Assembly (NCBI GenBank): GCA_902613475.1
Contig: CACMHG010000016.1
Span: forward strand, 1-41,852
DNA from: K189A clade bacterium
Lineage (GTDB): Bacteria; Pseudomonadota; Gammaproteobacteria; Pseudomonadales; Azotimanducaceae
DNA length: 41,852 bases
Direction of reading: 5' to 3'
Made by a program: the position numbers and the translations under genes. Below, piece by piece: positions 24,382 to 33,110 of the stretch (its first letter is position 1; every line of letters begins with the position of its first letter). A model generated the notes under the pieces. It had not been told where the DNA came from. It did not search any database and saw only the letters and a list, made by a program, of their open reading frames with translations.

Positions 24382-26439
24382 ATCAGCGCCTTCATTATTT
24401 CCTCAACAATTAAGTCCGCGCCGTGCTCAAAGACATGATCATCGTCTACGTACAAAGGCTTTGAATCTGCAATAAGCGAGCACATTGCGTCCTCACCGGC
24501 TCCGCAGAAAGCGGTGCGCAACCTAACAGGCTTTATGCGTTCTGAATGCTCCGCGACGTATTGGTCGAAAATATCAATGACAAAGCTGTTGCGCCGATCA
24601 TATTCGGCGGCGGGGAAGCTCAATGTTTCTAGTTCCCTGCCAGTCGCCCACTTATGGCGCAAGTTATATCGATAAGGATCACAGCCGACTTCGGGGACAG
24701 GATAAACTAAGAGTGTTGGTAGTATTGAGCTTGCCGAATCAAGCAAATTAAGAATTGCTTGACGCATATTTTCTTTTGTTTGCGGAAGAATCCCTGTGCT
24801 GTCTACAGGAGTCCTCTCTTTAAAGGGCACCTGAATCTCCTCACATCCAAGATGCTGATTAAAGAAACCAAGGTTGTCGATGGGACCTCCCGAATAAAAA
24901 TATTTGATTGACCAACGATTGAGCAAAATAAAAACATCGGCGTCTTGGAACTTAGAGAGCGCAAATCTAAAGTGGTCAGGACATTGAATTACTTTTTCCT
25001 CATTCCACAATGTTATCTGCTGACCGGTAAATATCGTCGAGCTACAATTGAACCCATCAACATTCAATCCAGTCAGCCAAGTGGCTCTCAGGCCCACTTT
25101 TTTGAACGATGCGTCTAGCGAATGTAGTGCGGCCCATAAATGAGAGTCGCCGTAGAGGACGACGTTTCTATCAGACTGCAGATCACCAAACATGCACCAT
25201 GTCACATCAGGTTCTGTCTGCCACTTATCGCAAACGTGTCCCATATCTGAATACCACGAAACAAAACTTCCGTACTCCATAGTTGATAGAGTATTTGGCG
25301 AATTCGATCTCGCGAAATCGGTTGTAAATAGAAATCCTGCTGATAAGAAAAATACCAATCCTGCCAGCGAGGAAACCCAAATCGTGCGTGGCAGAATTTG
25401 CTTTCGATCCCTGAACGGCAGCTCCACAAAACGCCAAGAGATATACGCAAGCGCAAAACTACCAAGGCAAAGGATTATTGCTTCTTGGCTGGGGATGACG
25501 TCAAACCAGCGATGTCGAGCAAACGCCAACAGCGGCTGATGCCAAAGATAAGCACTGTAGGAAATCAGGCCGATCCCAACCAAAAGTGGAAAACTCAGTA
25601 GGTGATGTACGATCGTGCCGGGTTTTGTGGAAATAATTAGCAAGCACGTTCCAACCGTAGGCAGTAGTGCATTAAATCCAGGTATTACGGTTTCCTTGTC
25701 AAAAACAACGAAGGAAAGAATGACCATGGCTAAGCCTAATAGGCTCATCATTTGGTTAGCTGCTGGTGATCGCTCGGGAGATTTATAAATTAAATAAAAA
25801 GCGGTAAGAACACCAAGAAATGGTTCCCAAAGCCTCCCAACGTAATAGGCGCCTTTAATGCCTAAAAAATCTAATGGATGGCCTTGGAATAGCGACCCTA
25901 GAACCCCCCAAAAAAAAACTCAGCCCGAAAAACATCGAGAGAAAAAAAATACTCCACTTAATCCCAAAGCGCCAAAGCACAACTAACGCCAAGGGGAAGA
26001 GGACATAAAATTGCTCCTCTAAAGAAAGACTCCAGGTATGGATTAATGGTTTGAATTCCGACGAATTGTCGAAATATTCGGTCATAGCTTCGGCATACAT
26101 CAAATTTGATAGAAACGCTGCCGAAGCCGCGAGGCTGTGGCCAAAGTCTCGCAAGTCTGCAGGGATAAACGTGAACCAGGCGAATGGCATGCAAACAGCC
26201 AACACGAGATATAAAGCAGGTAAAAGACGTCGTGCTCTTCGCTCGTAGAAACCCAGCAGCCTAAAATCGCCAGCCTTCATTTCCGAAATAATAAGTGTGG
26301 CGATCAGGTAGCCGCTAATCACGAAAAAGACATCTACACCAACGAATCCGCCGCTAAAGGCCTCTAAACCAGAGTGGAAGAGAATTACTGGGAGCACAGC
26401 AATTGCCCTCAGACCGTCTATTTCTGGTCGGTAGTTCAT
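24378..26439 (-). pseudogene. OafA/Acyltransferase-3 with SGNH domain, frameshifted at a homopolymer
   Basis: Two overlapping-frame pieces make one gene. The 5' piece starts at ATG 26439 (MNYRPEIDGLRAIAVLPV) and shows the acyltransferase-3 membrane domain with FVGVDVFFVISGYL. The frame breaks at a C6A9 run (25904-25918), after LSFFLG; removing one base restores a single 686-codon product through GVLGSLFQGHPLDFLG and on into the SGNH domain (VVLYGDSHLWAAL, terminal DDDHVFEHGAD). The full enzyme would O-acetylate a surface polysaccharide. The break could be real decay, phase variation by slippage, or a sequencing error. The frame is also open upstream to 26514, but the family starts near 26439. 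Confidence 0.8.
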
Positions 26440-26672
26440 CCATCTATCTTTTATTCTTTTTATTGCTGCGCAGTCTGCCACACCTTTAGGAGGTTCAGGA
26501 TCTACAATGATCAATATCAGAGTTTCAGCTGAACCAAAGTTTCATCCCAAGGTGCGGGGGAGATGGACTATCGGAACAAAAACCTCAGTTAGCTTTAGCC
26601 CTTGGCGGCGCGGAGCGATAGTACTCTGAAAAGGTTGGAAATGTTGTAAAGCCCCCTGCAATCACGCACTGG

Positions 26673-26957
26673 TCACTTGCCCTCCAGCAATCCCGCCAGC
26701 TCGGCTTCCTGCATCACTCGCTTAATCTCACCTCGGTAATACCGCTCCTTAGCCTGCTTCTTTCGCCAGTTCTTATAGTGCCCATGTTTGGTGTTTGCGG
26801 CCGAGATAGCGGCTCTGCCTGCGGGCGTTTTGGGGCCCGTACTCAGGCCACCGTGCAGCCGACACCGTCGTTTGCCTTCCATGGGGAACTTCGCACAAGG
26901 CACGCCTTAGCGCGTTTTGGCGCCGCATCTGAGGGGTGTTTGATCAAGATCATTCAT
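26673..26957 (-). pseudogene. HGGxSTG-type small protein gene with an internal stop
   Basis: From ATG 26957 the frame reads MNDLDQTPLRCGAKTR, then TAA at 26909-26907, then GVPCAKFPMEGKRRCRLHGG and STGPKTPAGRAAI to a stop at 26673. The C-terminal 76 residues could be expressed from GTG 26903. The CGAxTRxGxPC and HGGLSTGPKTP motifs are those of small proteins common in phages and mobile elements. Function is unknown. Fragments of paralogues lie at 12817-12890 and 20131-20245, so the family has spread and decayed in this region. Confidence 0.65.
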
Positions 26958-27410
26958 ACGGTCATGTCCTTTTCAAAATTTGGCTGTCTATGGGAGGGGA
27001 TTAGGTTGATTTGCCCTGAGACAACATCGTGCGAGGCAAATGTCATATATAAGCGGAACCTGATACGCATACGCGTTTAGGGGGGTACCGACTCGAGCAT
27101 GAGCCTCACAATTTTTTGGGTGTGGGTGGCTGGGGCCCTCCTATGAGATTGCTCAAGTGGCGGCATGTTAAGAAAAATATAATAAATTCAGCAAAAACAA
27201 TGAGTTATGATATTTATCGAGCAGAACCCGTAGCTACCACCTTAAAGCTGTCGGATTGCCGTTAGAATTCAGGTCGACCATCAGCGGATATAGCAGAAGT
27301 TAAGATTGGGGAAGCGCACGCTCCAGTAGCATTAGGACAAGCAGTGTGGCGGCGATTATTTTAGAAACTTTATAAACCACTGTAGGATCAAAGCTTCATC
27401 AGGGCACAAG
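26958..27410. other. Intergenic stretch, no gene seen
   Basis: About 450 bases, AT-rich towards the right. It must contain the promoter of the 27411 operon. No recognisable operator, repeat or RNA was noticed. At 26622-26655, just beyond the small gene, CTGAAAAGGTTGGAAA resembles part of the structured repeat. Confidence 0.45.
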
Positions 27411-28763
27411 GTGGGCAAAGTGGGGAAAGAAATGCTTATGTGCGCTTTTCACATGAATTGTGTTGCGCATCAGTCGCAAGGTTTATGGCGTCATCCACGC
27501 GACACCTCCCAGCAATTTAACTCCATGGGTTATTGGCAGCAACTCGCGAATACTCTGGAGCGAGGATTATTCGACGGTATATTTCTGGCGGACGTATCCG
27601 GCGTTTACGATGTTTATGAAGGGTCGCCCGATGCTGCTCTGCGTGCTGCTGTGCAAATCCCTACCAATGATCCATTTACTGTGGTGCCGGTTATGGCGTC
27701 GGTAACGCAAAATTTATGTTTTGGAGTGACCGGTTCTATACCCTATGAGCCGCCCTATAGTTTTGCGAGAAAAATCTCCTCTTTAGATCATTTAACCGAT
27801 GGACGCATGGGCTGGAATATTGTCACCGGGTATTTAGACAGTGCGGCTAAAGGCATTGGACAGGACAAGAAAAAGGCTCACGACACTCGCTACGAAATCG
27901 CTCATGAATATATGCGGGTGGTCTATGGCCTGTGGCAGAGCAGCTGGGATGATGATGCGGTTATTCGAGACCGGGAAAAAGGCATATACACCGATCCTGA
28001 AAAAGTAAGGCCGGTGAAGCACGATGGCGAGTATTTCAAGCTCAATGCCATTCATCTTTGCGAGCCCTCTCCTCAGCGAACGCCGGTGCTATTTCAGGCC
28101 GGCACTTCGCCAAAGGGCCAAGCCTTTGCTGGTGAACATGCAGAATGCGTTTTTATCGGTGGTAACAGTCCCCAGCAACACTTGAAATCAGTAGAAAGTT
28201 TGCGCGCCCAAGCACTAGTCAACGGGCGCAAACCCGAGGATCTAAAAATTTTTGGCGCGATTACCGTCATCGTTGGGCAAACAAATGCTCAGGCTTTAGA
28301 AAAACTGGAGGACTATAAACGGTATTGTTCTCATGAAGGCGCTTTGGCTTTACTCTCTGGATGGATGGGTACCGATTTGTCGACCCTAGAGTTGAATGCC
28401 AAAATAACCGAGGTAAAGTCCGACGCCATTCAATTTGCGTTGGCAGGGAACGAAACTGCGACGGTTAAGCAGTGGGCATCTGGTCTTGCCATTGGCGGCG
28501 CGGGGCCGGTTATTTCTGGTTCCTCGGAAAGCGTTGCCAACCAACTTAACGATTGGTTTATAACTTCGGGTTTAGATGGTTTTAATTTGGCTTACACAGT
28601 GATGCCAGAATGCGTGGAGGACTTTGTGGATTTGGTCATACCTCAGCTTCAGGAGATGGGAGTCTTTAAGGCCAGCTATCGGGCGGGCACCTTTCGCGAA
28701 AAGTTATTTGGCCGCTCGGCTCGCCTTACAGCGCCTCACGTCGGATCGACTTATACGCGTTGA
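27411..28763 (+). CDS. LLM-class flavin monooxygenase (NtaA/SnaA/DmoA family)
   Basis: A 450-residue bacterial-luciferase-fold monooxygenase of the nitrilotriacetate/dibenzothiophene/dimethyl-sulfide branch. Typical segments are the N-terminal GLWRHP, FDGIFLADV, GRMGWNIVTGY, a long insertion with YEIAHEYMRVVYGLW, and LFQAGTSPKGQAFAGEHAECVF. These enzymes use FMNH2 from a partner reductase and O2 to cleave C-N or C-S bonds or to oxidise sulfur. The substrate cannot be fixed. The start is GTG 27411 or ATG 27432 (GGGGAAAG just upstream of the latter). It heads a plus-strand cluster with an exporter, a PhyH-HEAT protein and a selenoprotein. No flavin reductase gene is next to it. Confidence 0.9.
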   Translation: MGKVGKEMLMCAFHMNCVAHQSQGLWRHPRDTSQQFNSMGYWQQLANTLERGLFDGIFLADVSGVYDVYEGSPDAALRAAVQIPTNDPFTVVPVMASVTQNLCFGVTGSIPYEPPYSFARKISSLDHLTDGRMGWNIVTGYLDSAAKGIGQDKKKAHDTRYEIAHEYMRVVYGLWQSSWDDDAVIRDREKGIYTDPEKVRPVKHDGEYFKLNAIHLCEPSPQRTPVLFQAGTSPKGQAFAGEHAECVFIGGNSPQQHLKSVESLRAQALVNGRKPEDLKIFGAITVIVGQTNAQALEKLEDYKRYCSHEGALALLSGWMGTDLSTLELNAKITEVKSDAIQFALAGNETATVKQWASGLAIGGAGPVISGSSESVANQLNDWFITSGLDGFNLAYTVMPECVEDFVDLVIPQLQEMGVFKASYRAGTFREKLFGRSARLTAPHVGSTYTR

Positions 28764-28818
28764 ACAAGGGGGGTCTGACTTTCGTATAGCCTCAGTAGTC
28801 GAGCAGAGAGGTCGTAGA

Positions 28819-29682
28819 GTGTGTACAGCTGTCAATGGCTTGCGTCTGGTTTTACTCACCGTCATAACGATGATCGCCTTTGCTGCGAATTCTGTGCTTT
28901 GTCGCTACGCACTGGGTTCAGATCTTATAGACGCCGCTAGCTTTTCAGCCTTGCGGCTGATCACCGGCGCGGCTTTTTTAATGTGCCTTGTCTATATTAA
29001 AGACGCGTCTTTCAACCTCGCTAGGCCAAGAGTTGTGCCGGTGCTTGCGCTGCTGACCTATATACTGGGATTTTCTTTCGCCTATAACCAACTCAGCGCG
29101 GCAACAGGCGCGTTGCTGTTGTTTGGTTTTGTGCAGATCACTATGCTGGCCCACGCGCTGAAGGGCGGCGAACGTCCGACTTTAGCTAGTATCGCAGGAT
29201 ATACGGTTGCGGTTTCAGGGCTGCTGTATCTTGTTGCGCCAGGGCTTGAATCGCCGCCGCTCAGGTACGCTGGGCTGATGGCGATTGCCGGTGTCGCATG
29301 GGGGATCTATTCATTATTGGGCGCAGGCGGTAAAAATCCGACTCAGGCGACGGCGCAAAACTTCTTCTACGCGTCGCTGATCGCTATCGTAGTCAGCCTC
29401 AGCCAAATTAAAAATGTCTCAATAAGCTGGGAGGGCGTGCTGGCGGCAACGGTTTCTGGCGTGGTTACCTCAGGACTTGGCTATTCGATTTGGTATTATT
29501 TGTTGGGGCTTATCCGCTCGGTAACTGCCGCGTTTGCACAGCTTTCGGTGCCTGCCATTGCCGCTGTTGGTGGGGCGCTGGTGTTGCTTGAGCCACTCAA
29601 CCAAAGGATTGTGCTGTCGACTTTGCTTACTCTAGGCGGTATTGCTTTTGTATTAGTGGTGCAAGGGCGTAAGCTAAAGTAG
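28819..29682 (+). CDS. EamA/DMT-family transporter
   Basis: A 287-residue protein with about ten hydrophobic segments and two EamA repeats (first around residues 5-130, second around 150-285, where ASLIAIVVSLS and VTAAFAQLSVPAIAAVGGAL are typical). DMT proteins of this size export metabolites or amino acids, sometimes import them. I use GTG 28819, with an AGAGAGG site about 8 nt upstream; the open frame extends back into the preceding gene but that part is not membrane-like. It starts 55 nt after the monooxygenase stop, so it probably moves a substrate or product of the cluster. Confidence 0.85.
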   Translation: MCTAVNGLRLVLLTVITMIAFAANSVLCRYALGSDLIDAASFSALRLITGAAFLMCLVYIKDASFNLARPRVVPVLALLTYILGFSFAYNQLSAATGALLLFGFVQITMLAHALKGGERPTLASIAGYTVAVSGLLYLVAPGLESPPLRYAGLMAIAGVAWGIYSLLGAGGKNPTQATAQNFFYASLIAIVVSLSQIKNVSISWEGVLAATVSGVVTSGLGYSIWYYLLGLIRSVTAAFAQLSVPAIAAVGGALVLLEPLNQRIVLSTLLTLGGIAFVLVVQGRKLK

Positions 29683-29767
29683 GACCAACCAAAATTGTTG
29701 ATTATAGACTAAGCGTGTTTGGGAACATGCTTTTGCCTGTAAGTAAAAAATTCAGACCGAATTAGCT

Positions 29768-31381
29768 ATGAAGCACTTATTAACCGACGAGCAATATGCT
29801 CTATACTTATCTGATGGGATTTTAGTCATCCAGCCCGAGAGCTTGGACGAAGCTTTTCATGACTACCTTTATCGAAGCGCCCAGCAAATTTATGCCCTGG
29901 TCGAGGACTCCCGCAGCAACACCGCGCATTTAGATATTATTGGCGACAGTCTGCGTGCGCGTATTCCTGAGATAGACCGACTATTTGCAGACCCGTCGGT
30001 AAGCGGGGCATTACGCAGTATACTTGGCGATAGCTATGTCATTCATCCGCATAATTTTGTGCATAAAAGTTCTAATGCAGATCAGGTCTTTCACCAAGAC
30101 GGCAACCTCCCGTGGAATGAGCGCGGACATTACCGGGCGCATCGCCCGGATTGGGCGCTGCTATTTTACTATCCTCAGGAAGTGACCCCTGAAAACGGCC
30201 CCACTGAGCTTATTTTAGGGACACAGTACTGGACCAATGATTTTGAAAAACCAGACGGCACATGGCATTCCTTCGACGGGATAGGCCGAGCTTTTACTCG
30301 AGAGGAGTTAGCTGACGAAGATTTGAGCTTTCGAGATCGTAGGTTAGACGAATCCGTTGCCTCGTTGGGCATACCAGACCTGCAGCGTAAATTTATAACC
30401 GTACCCAAAGGCAGTGTGGTGCTATGTCACTACGATATTTTGCACAGAGGCTCGCGGACATTTTTACAGGCTGCAGACCGTTTTATGTATAAATTCCATT
30501 TTATGCGCACTCAAGAGCCCACCTGCGCGGCGTGGCAGCGTCAGTCGGGGTTTGATGCAACCGAATGTATACAGAAGCTTTTGCCAGAGGTTCAACCGAT
30601 TGTGCGTAACATTTGGAACTGGTCGAGCAACACAGAATCTAACGCTTTGGTGTCTAAGTCTCTGGTTGAGGTGAAACAGTCGCTGTTTAGTAACAATGAA
30701 GCTAAACGGGTTGAGGCCGCTTACCTTTTAGGGGAAATGCAGTCCAATGCGGCTGTAGATGTGCTGCTTGAAGGGTTAACGCACGCCGAAGAGTCGGTTA
30801 GGCGATCCTCGTGCTATGGGCTGAAAATATCCGGTTCTGCTCAGGCCAATAAGATACTGCGCTTTGTTGATAATCAGCGCGTTAGCGTACGGCGTTTGGC
30901 AGTTTATGCGCTTGGTGAGTCTTCAAATGGCCTAAATGCTCAGGTTGTAAGGGCTTTGTTGGCAGCCCTAACCGAGGATCAAGATGATCTCGTTCGATCA
31001 AACGCAGCTTATGCCATGGGTCAAATTCTTCGGTGCAAAGACGCAGACTTTAGCGCGGTAATCGACGCGCTAATTCAAAGGTTGGCGCCGGGAGTCGAGC
31101 CTAATAATACTGCGGTTGCCTTATTTCCAAGGTCAACGGTGAGACAGTCTATTGCCTATAGTTTGTTACAGGCGGCCTGTAACCATGAATTTTCCGCCGC
31201 GCAAATAGAAAAACTGTTGGCGCTAACTCTTGAAGATGACGACCGATACGTTCAGGGCTTTGCTATAGAAATTACGCGGCAGAACCAAAACCTGTCTGCC
31301 AAGTCGCTAGAACTATTGCTTGCCGCGTTGAGTAGGTTGCGCCTTAGTCCTAGGCCCGATGCATTGAATTTAGCGTCTTAA
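29768..31381 (+). CDS. PhyH-family dioxygenase fused to HEAT repeats
   Basis: A 537-residue two-domain protein. Residues 1-270 are a phytanoyl-CoA dioxygenase-type domain with H109-Q-D111 (FHQDGN) and distal H226 (YDILHRGSR), plus an Arg at 238 suited to 2-oxoglutarate binding. Residues about 295-530 are tandem alpha-helical HEAT repeats (for example EAKRVEAAYLLGEMQSNAAV, EESVRRSSCYGLK, VSVRRLAVYALGESSNG, DDLVRSNAAYAMGQIL). HEAT solenoids usually bind proteins, so the oxygenase may act on, or be docked to, a partner protein. It precedes the selenoprotein B homologue by 40 nt, and follows the DMT gene by 85 nt. The ribosome site is weak. The fusion is unusual to my knowledge. Confidence 0.88.
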   Translation: MKHLLTDEQYALYLSDGILVIQPESLDEAFHDYLYRSAQQIYALVEDSRSNTAHLDIIGDSLRARIPEIDRLFADPSVSGALRSILGDSYVIHPHNFVHKSSNADQVFHQDGNLPWNERGHYRAHRPDWALLFYYPQEVTPENGPTELILGTQYWTNDFEKPDGTWHSFDGIGRAFTREELADEDLSFRDRRLDESVASLGIPDLQRKFITVPKGSVVLCHYDILHRGSRTFLQAADRFMYKFHFMRTQEPTCAAWQRQSGFDATECIQKLLPEVQPIVRNIWNWSSNTESNALVSKSLVEVKQSLFSNNEAKRVEAAYLLGEMQSNAAVDVLLEGLTHAEESVRRSSCYGLKISGSAQANKILRFVDNQRVSVRRLAVYALGESSNGLNAQVVRALLAALTEDQDDLVRSNAAYAMGQILRCKDADFSAVIDALIQRLAPGVEPNNTAVALFPRSTVRQSIAYSLLQAACNHEFSAAQIEKLLALTLEDDDRYVQGFAIEITRQNQNLSAKSLELLLAALSRLRLSPRPDALNLAS

Positions 31382-31421
31382 AAATTTTAAAATCACCGAT
31401 CAATCCTAACGGTTTAGTTTA

Positions 31422-32702
31422 ATGGTTCGTTTATCTGACCTTCATGATACTGAGGCCGAGCATATGAGATTACGCTCCAGTGAAATGCAGCCTGTCGCGC
31501 CGGCACCGTGGATTACGCCTAAACCTTTAAAGGATTGCATTGTCGCAATCATTTCTACCGCCGGCCTGCACCGGCGCACAGACGTTCCCTTTAAGGTTGG
31601 CGCTGTAGACTACAGGTTAATCCCTGGTGATGCCGACTTTGGCGATCTTGTGGTTTCGCATATCAGAACCAATTTTGATCGCAGTGCCTACCAACAAGAT
31701 CCAAATATTTGGTTTCCGTTGGATAGACTGCGGGAAATGGCCGCGGACGGTGAAATTGGCGGCGTTTCCAGCTGGCATTATTCGTTTATGGGCGCGCAGC
31801 CCAATCATCATGCGTTGTCTAAGGCGGGCGAAGAAGTCGGCCAGCTGCTTGCGGCGGGCGAAGTAGATGTAGCCTTGATTGTGCCCGTCTGACCCATATG
31901 TACGGGTGCCGTTGGCGCTCTTGCGAATTATATAGAACGTGCCGGGGTCGCTACTGCGTCCATTAGCTTAATCCGTGAACAATCCGAGGCGGTTAGGCCG
32001 CCACGGGCGCTATGGGTGCCTTTTGCGCTTGGCCGCCCCCTTGGCACCGCCGGCGATACTGAGTTTCAGAAAAATGTTTTGCGGGCAAGTTTTGAAATGC
32101 TGCAGAGCGCCGTCGAGCCAACGATAGAAGATTATCCGATTGAGGCGCCCGTAGAATCTGGTTCTAGCGATTGGTCGTGTCCGGTCAGCTTCGCGGTGGC
32201 TGAGGATGAATCTATTTCGGCCCGAATACTCGCCGAAATAAACCTAATGGCGCCATGGTCTGCTGAAACTAGGGCGACTCGGGACAGAACCTTATTTGGG
32301 GTGACCGGTGCCGGACCAGATCAGGTGGAGCAGGTTGCTAGAGCGTTGGGTGAAATCGCCGATCATGGCAACGTGACCGATCTACCAGCGGGAGATATCA
32401 GCTGGCAATTTGAGATGCCGCTGCTAATTCGTCATATGGTCGATGACTTACGTACGTTTTACCATGAAGCAGTGGCCGCCCAGCCCGGAGACAGTTCGCC
32501 GAGTCATGAGGCCTTAAACGATTGGATCTTCAGCAGCACAGCGCTAGGCGATGGGATCCAAGCCATCGCTAAACATTTAACCCATGTCGGTGACGGCGAG
32601 TCCTTAATGACCCGTGGATTTCTAGTGCCAGAAGGTTACCTCGCTAGCGGCGGCAGCTCGTTTCCAACTCCGGCTGAGAGACAGGAAAATAAAAAGGCCT
32701 AG
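31422..32702 (+). CDS. Selenoprotein B homologue (GrdB/PrdB-like), Sec-containing
   Basis: ATG 31422 reads 156 codons to UGA 31890-31892 and the same frame continues without stop to TAG at 32702, giving 426 residues with Sec157. The site LIVPV-U157-PIC160-TGAVG matches the selenocysteine region of glycine/sarcosine/betaine and D-proline reductase subunit B (UxxC followed by a Gly-rich turn). The downstream sequence (NYIERAGVATASISL, then WVPFALGRPLG) is also family-typical. Canonical PrdB is shorter, so the last 200 residues (after about 230) are an extra domain I cannot name. In clostridia these proteins reductively cleave C-N bonds with partner subunits (PrdA or GrdA/C); none are here, so the reaction may differ. 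Its close pairing with the PhyH-HEAT gene suggests one pathway. Confidence 0.93.
31904..31920 (+). promoter_or_regulatory. SECIS-like hairpin of the selenoprotein B gene
   Basis: GGGUGCC-GUU-GGCGCUC forms a 7-bp stem (with two G-U pairs) and a GUU triloop whose G is 19 nt after the UGA. It is the strongest SECIS candidate in the window and has the same GUU loop as the UGSC element. Confidence 0.75.
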
Positions 32703-33110
32703 CACTGTGCAGTGTCTCTATATGGTCGTCAGCTCTGTACTTAGCCCGACGAGCCGGCGTGTATTTGGAAAGGGTTTAGTCAGTGTAAAACAACAAGCGC
32801 CGTCTAGATTTTGACCTCAAAAGGTACCTGTTGACAACGTTGCTCTACGAGGTCGTGGTCATTCATAGGCGTACGGCGAATAGCGCCTGATGAAAACTCT
32901 TCACGCTGGTATCGTGTCGATTAGGTTCGATATTTATATTAAAACTAACTTGACCGCCCAAAAATTAAAAACTACTTGCGCCCTCAGCTAATCAATTAAT
33001 TGGTAGCATGCTCAATGCTGTTTTTTAATAGTATTGAGATTCATTCTCATCTTTTTCCCTATTCTTGCGACAGGCAACGCCTTAATCTAGGCCCTAATGG
33101 GTATAGAAAA
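32703..33110. other. Intergenic region between convergent genes with an orphan Fur-like box
   Basis: About 400 AT-rich bases between the selenoprotein stop and the acyl-CoA ligase stop. No gene is supported. A Fur-type palindrome at 33033-33051 is the only notable element. Confidence 0.5.
33033..33051. promoter_or_regulatory. Fur-box-like sequence
   Basis: On the minus strand TGAGAATGAATCTCA differs by one base from the 7-1-7 Fur consensus core TGAGAATnATTCTCA. It lies between two gene ends, so it has no obvious target; it may remain from a lost iron-uptake gene. Confidence 0.4.
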
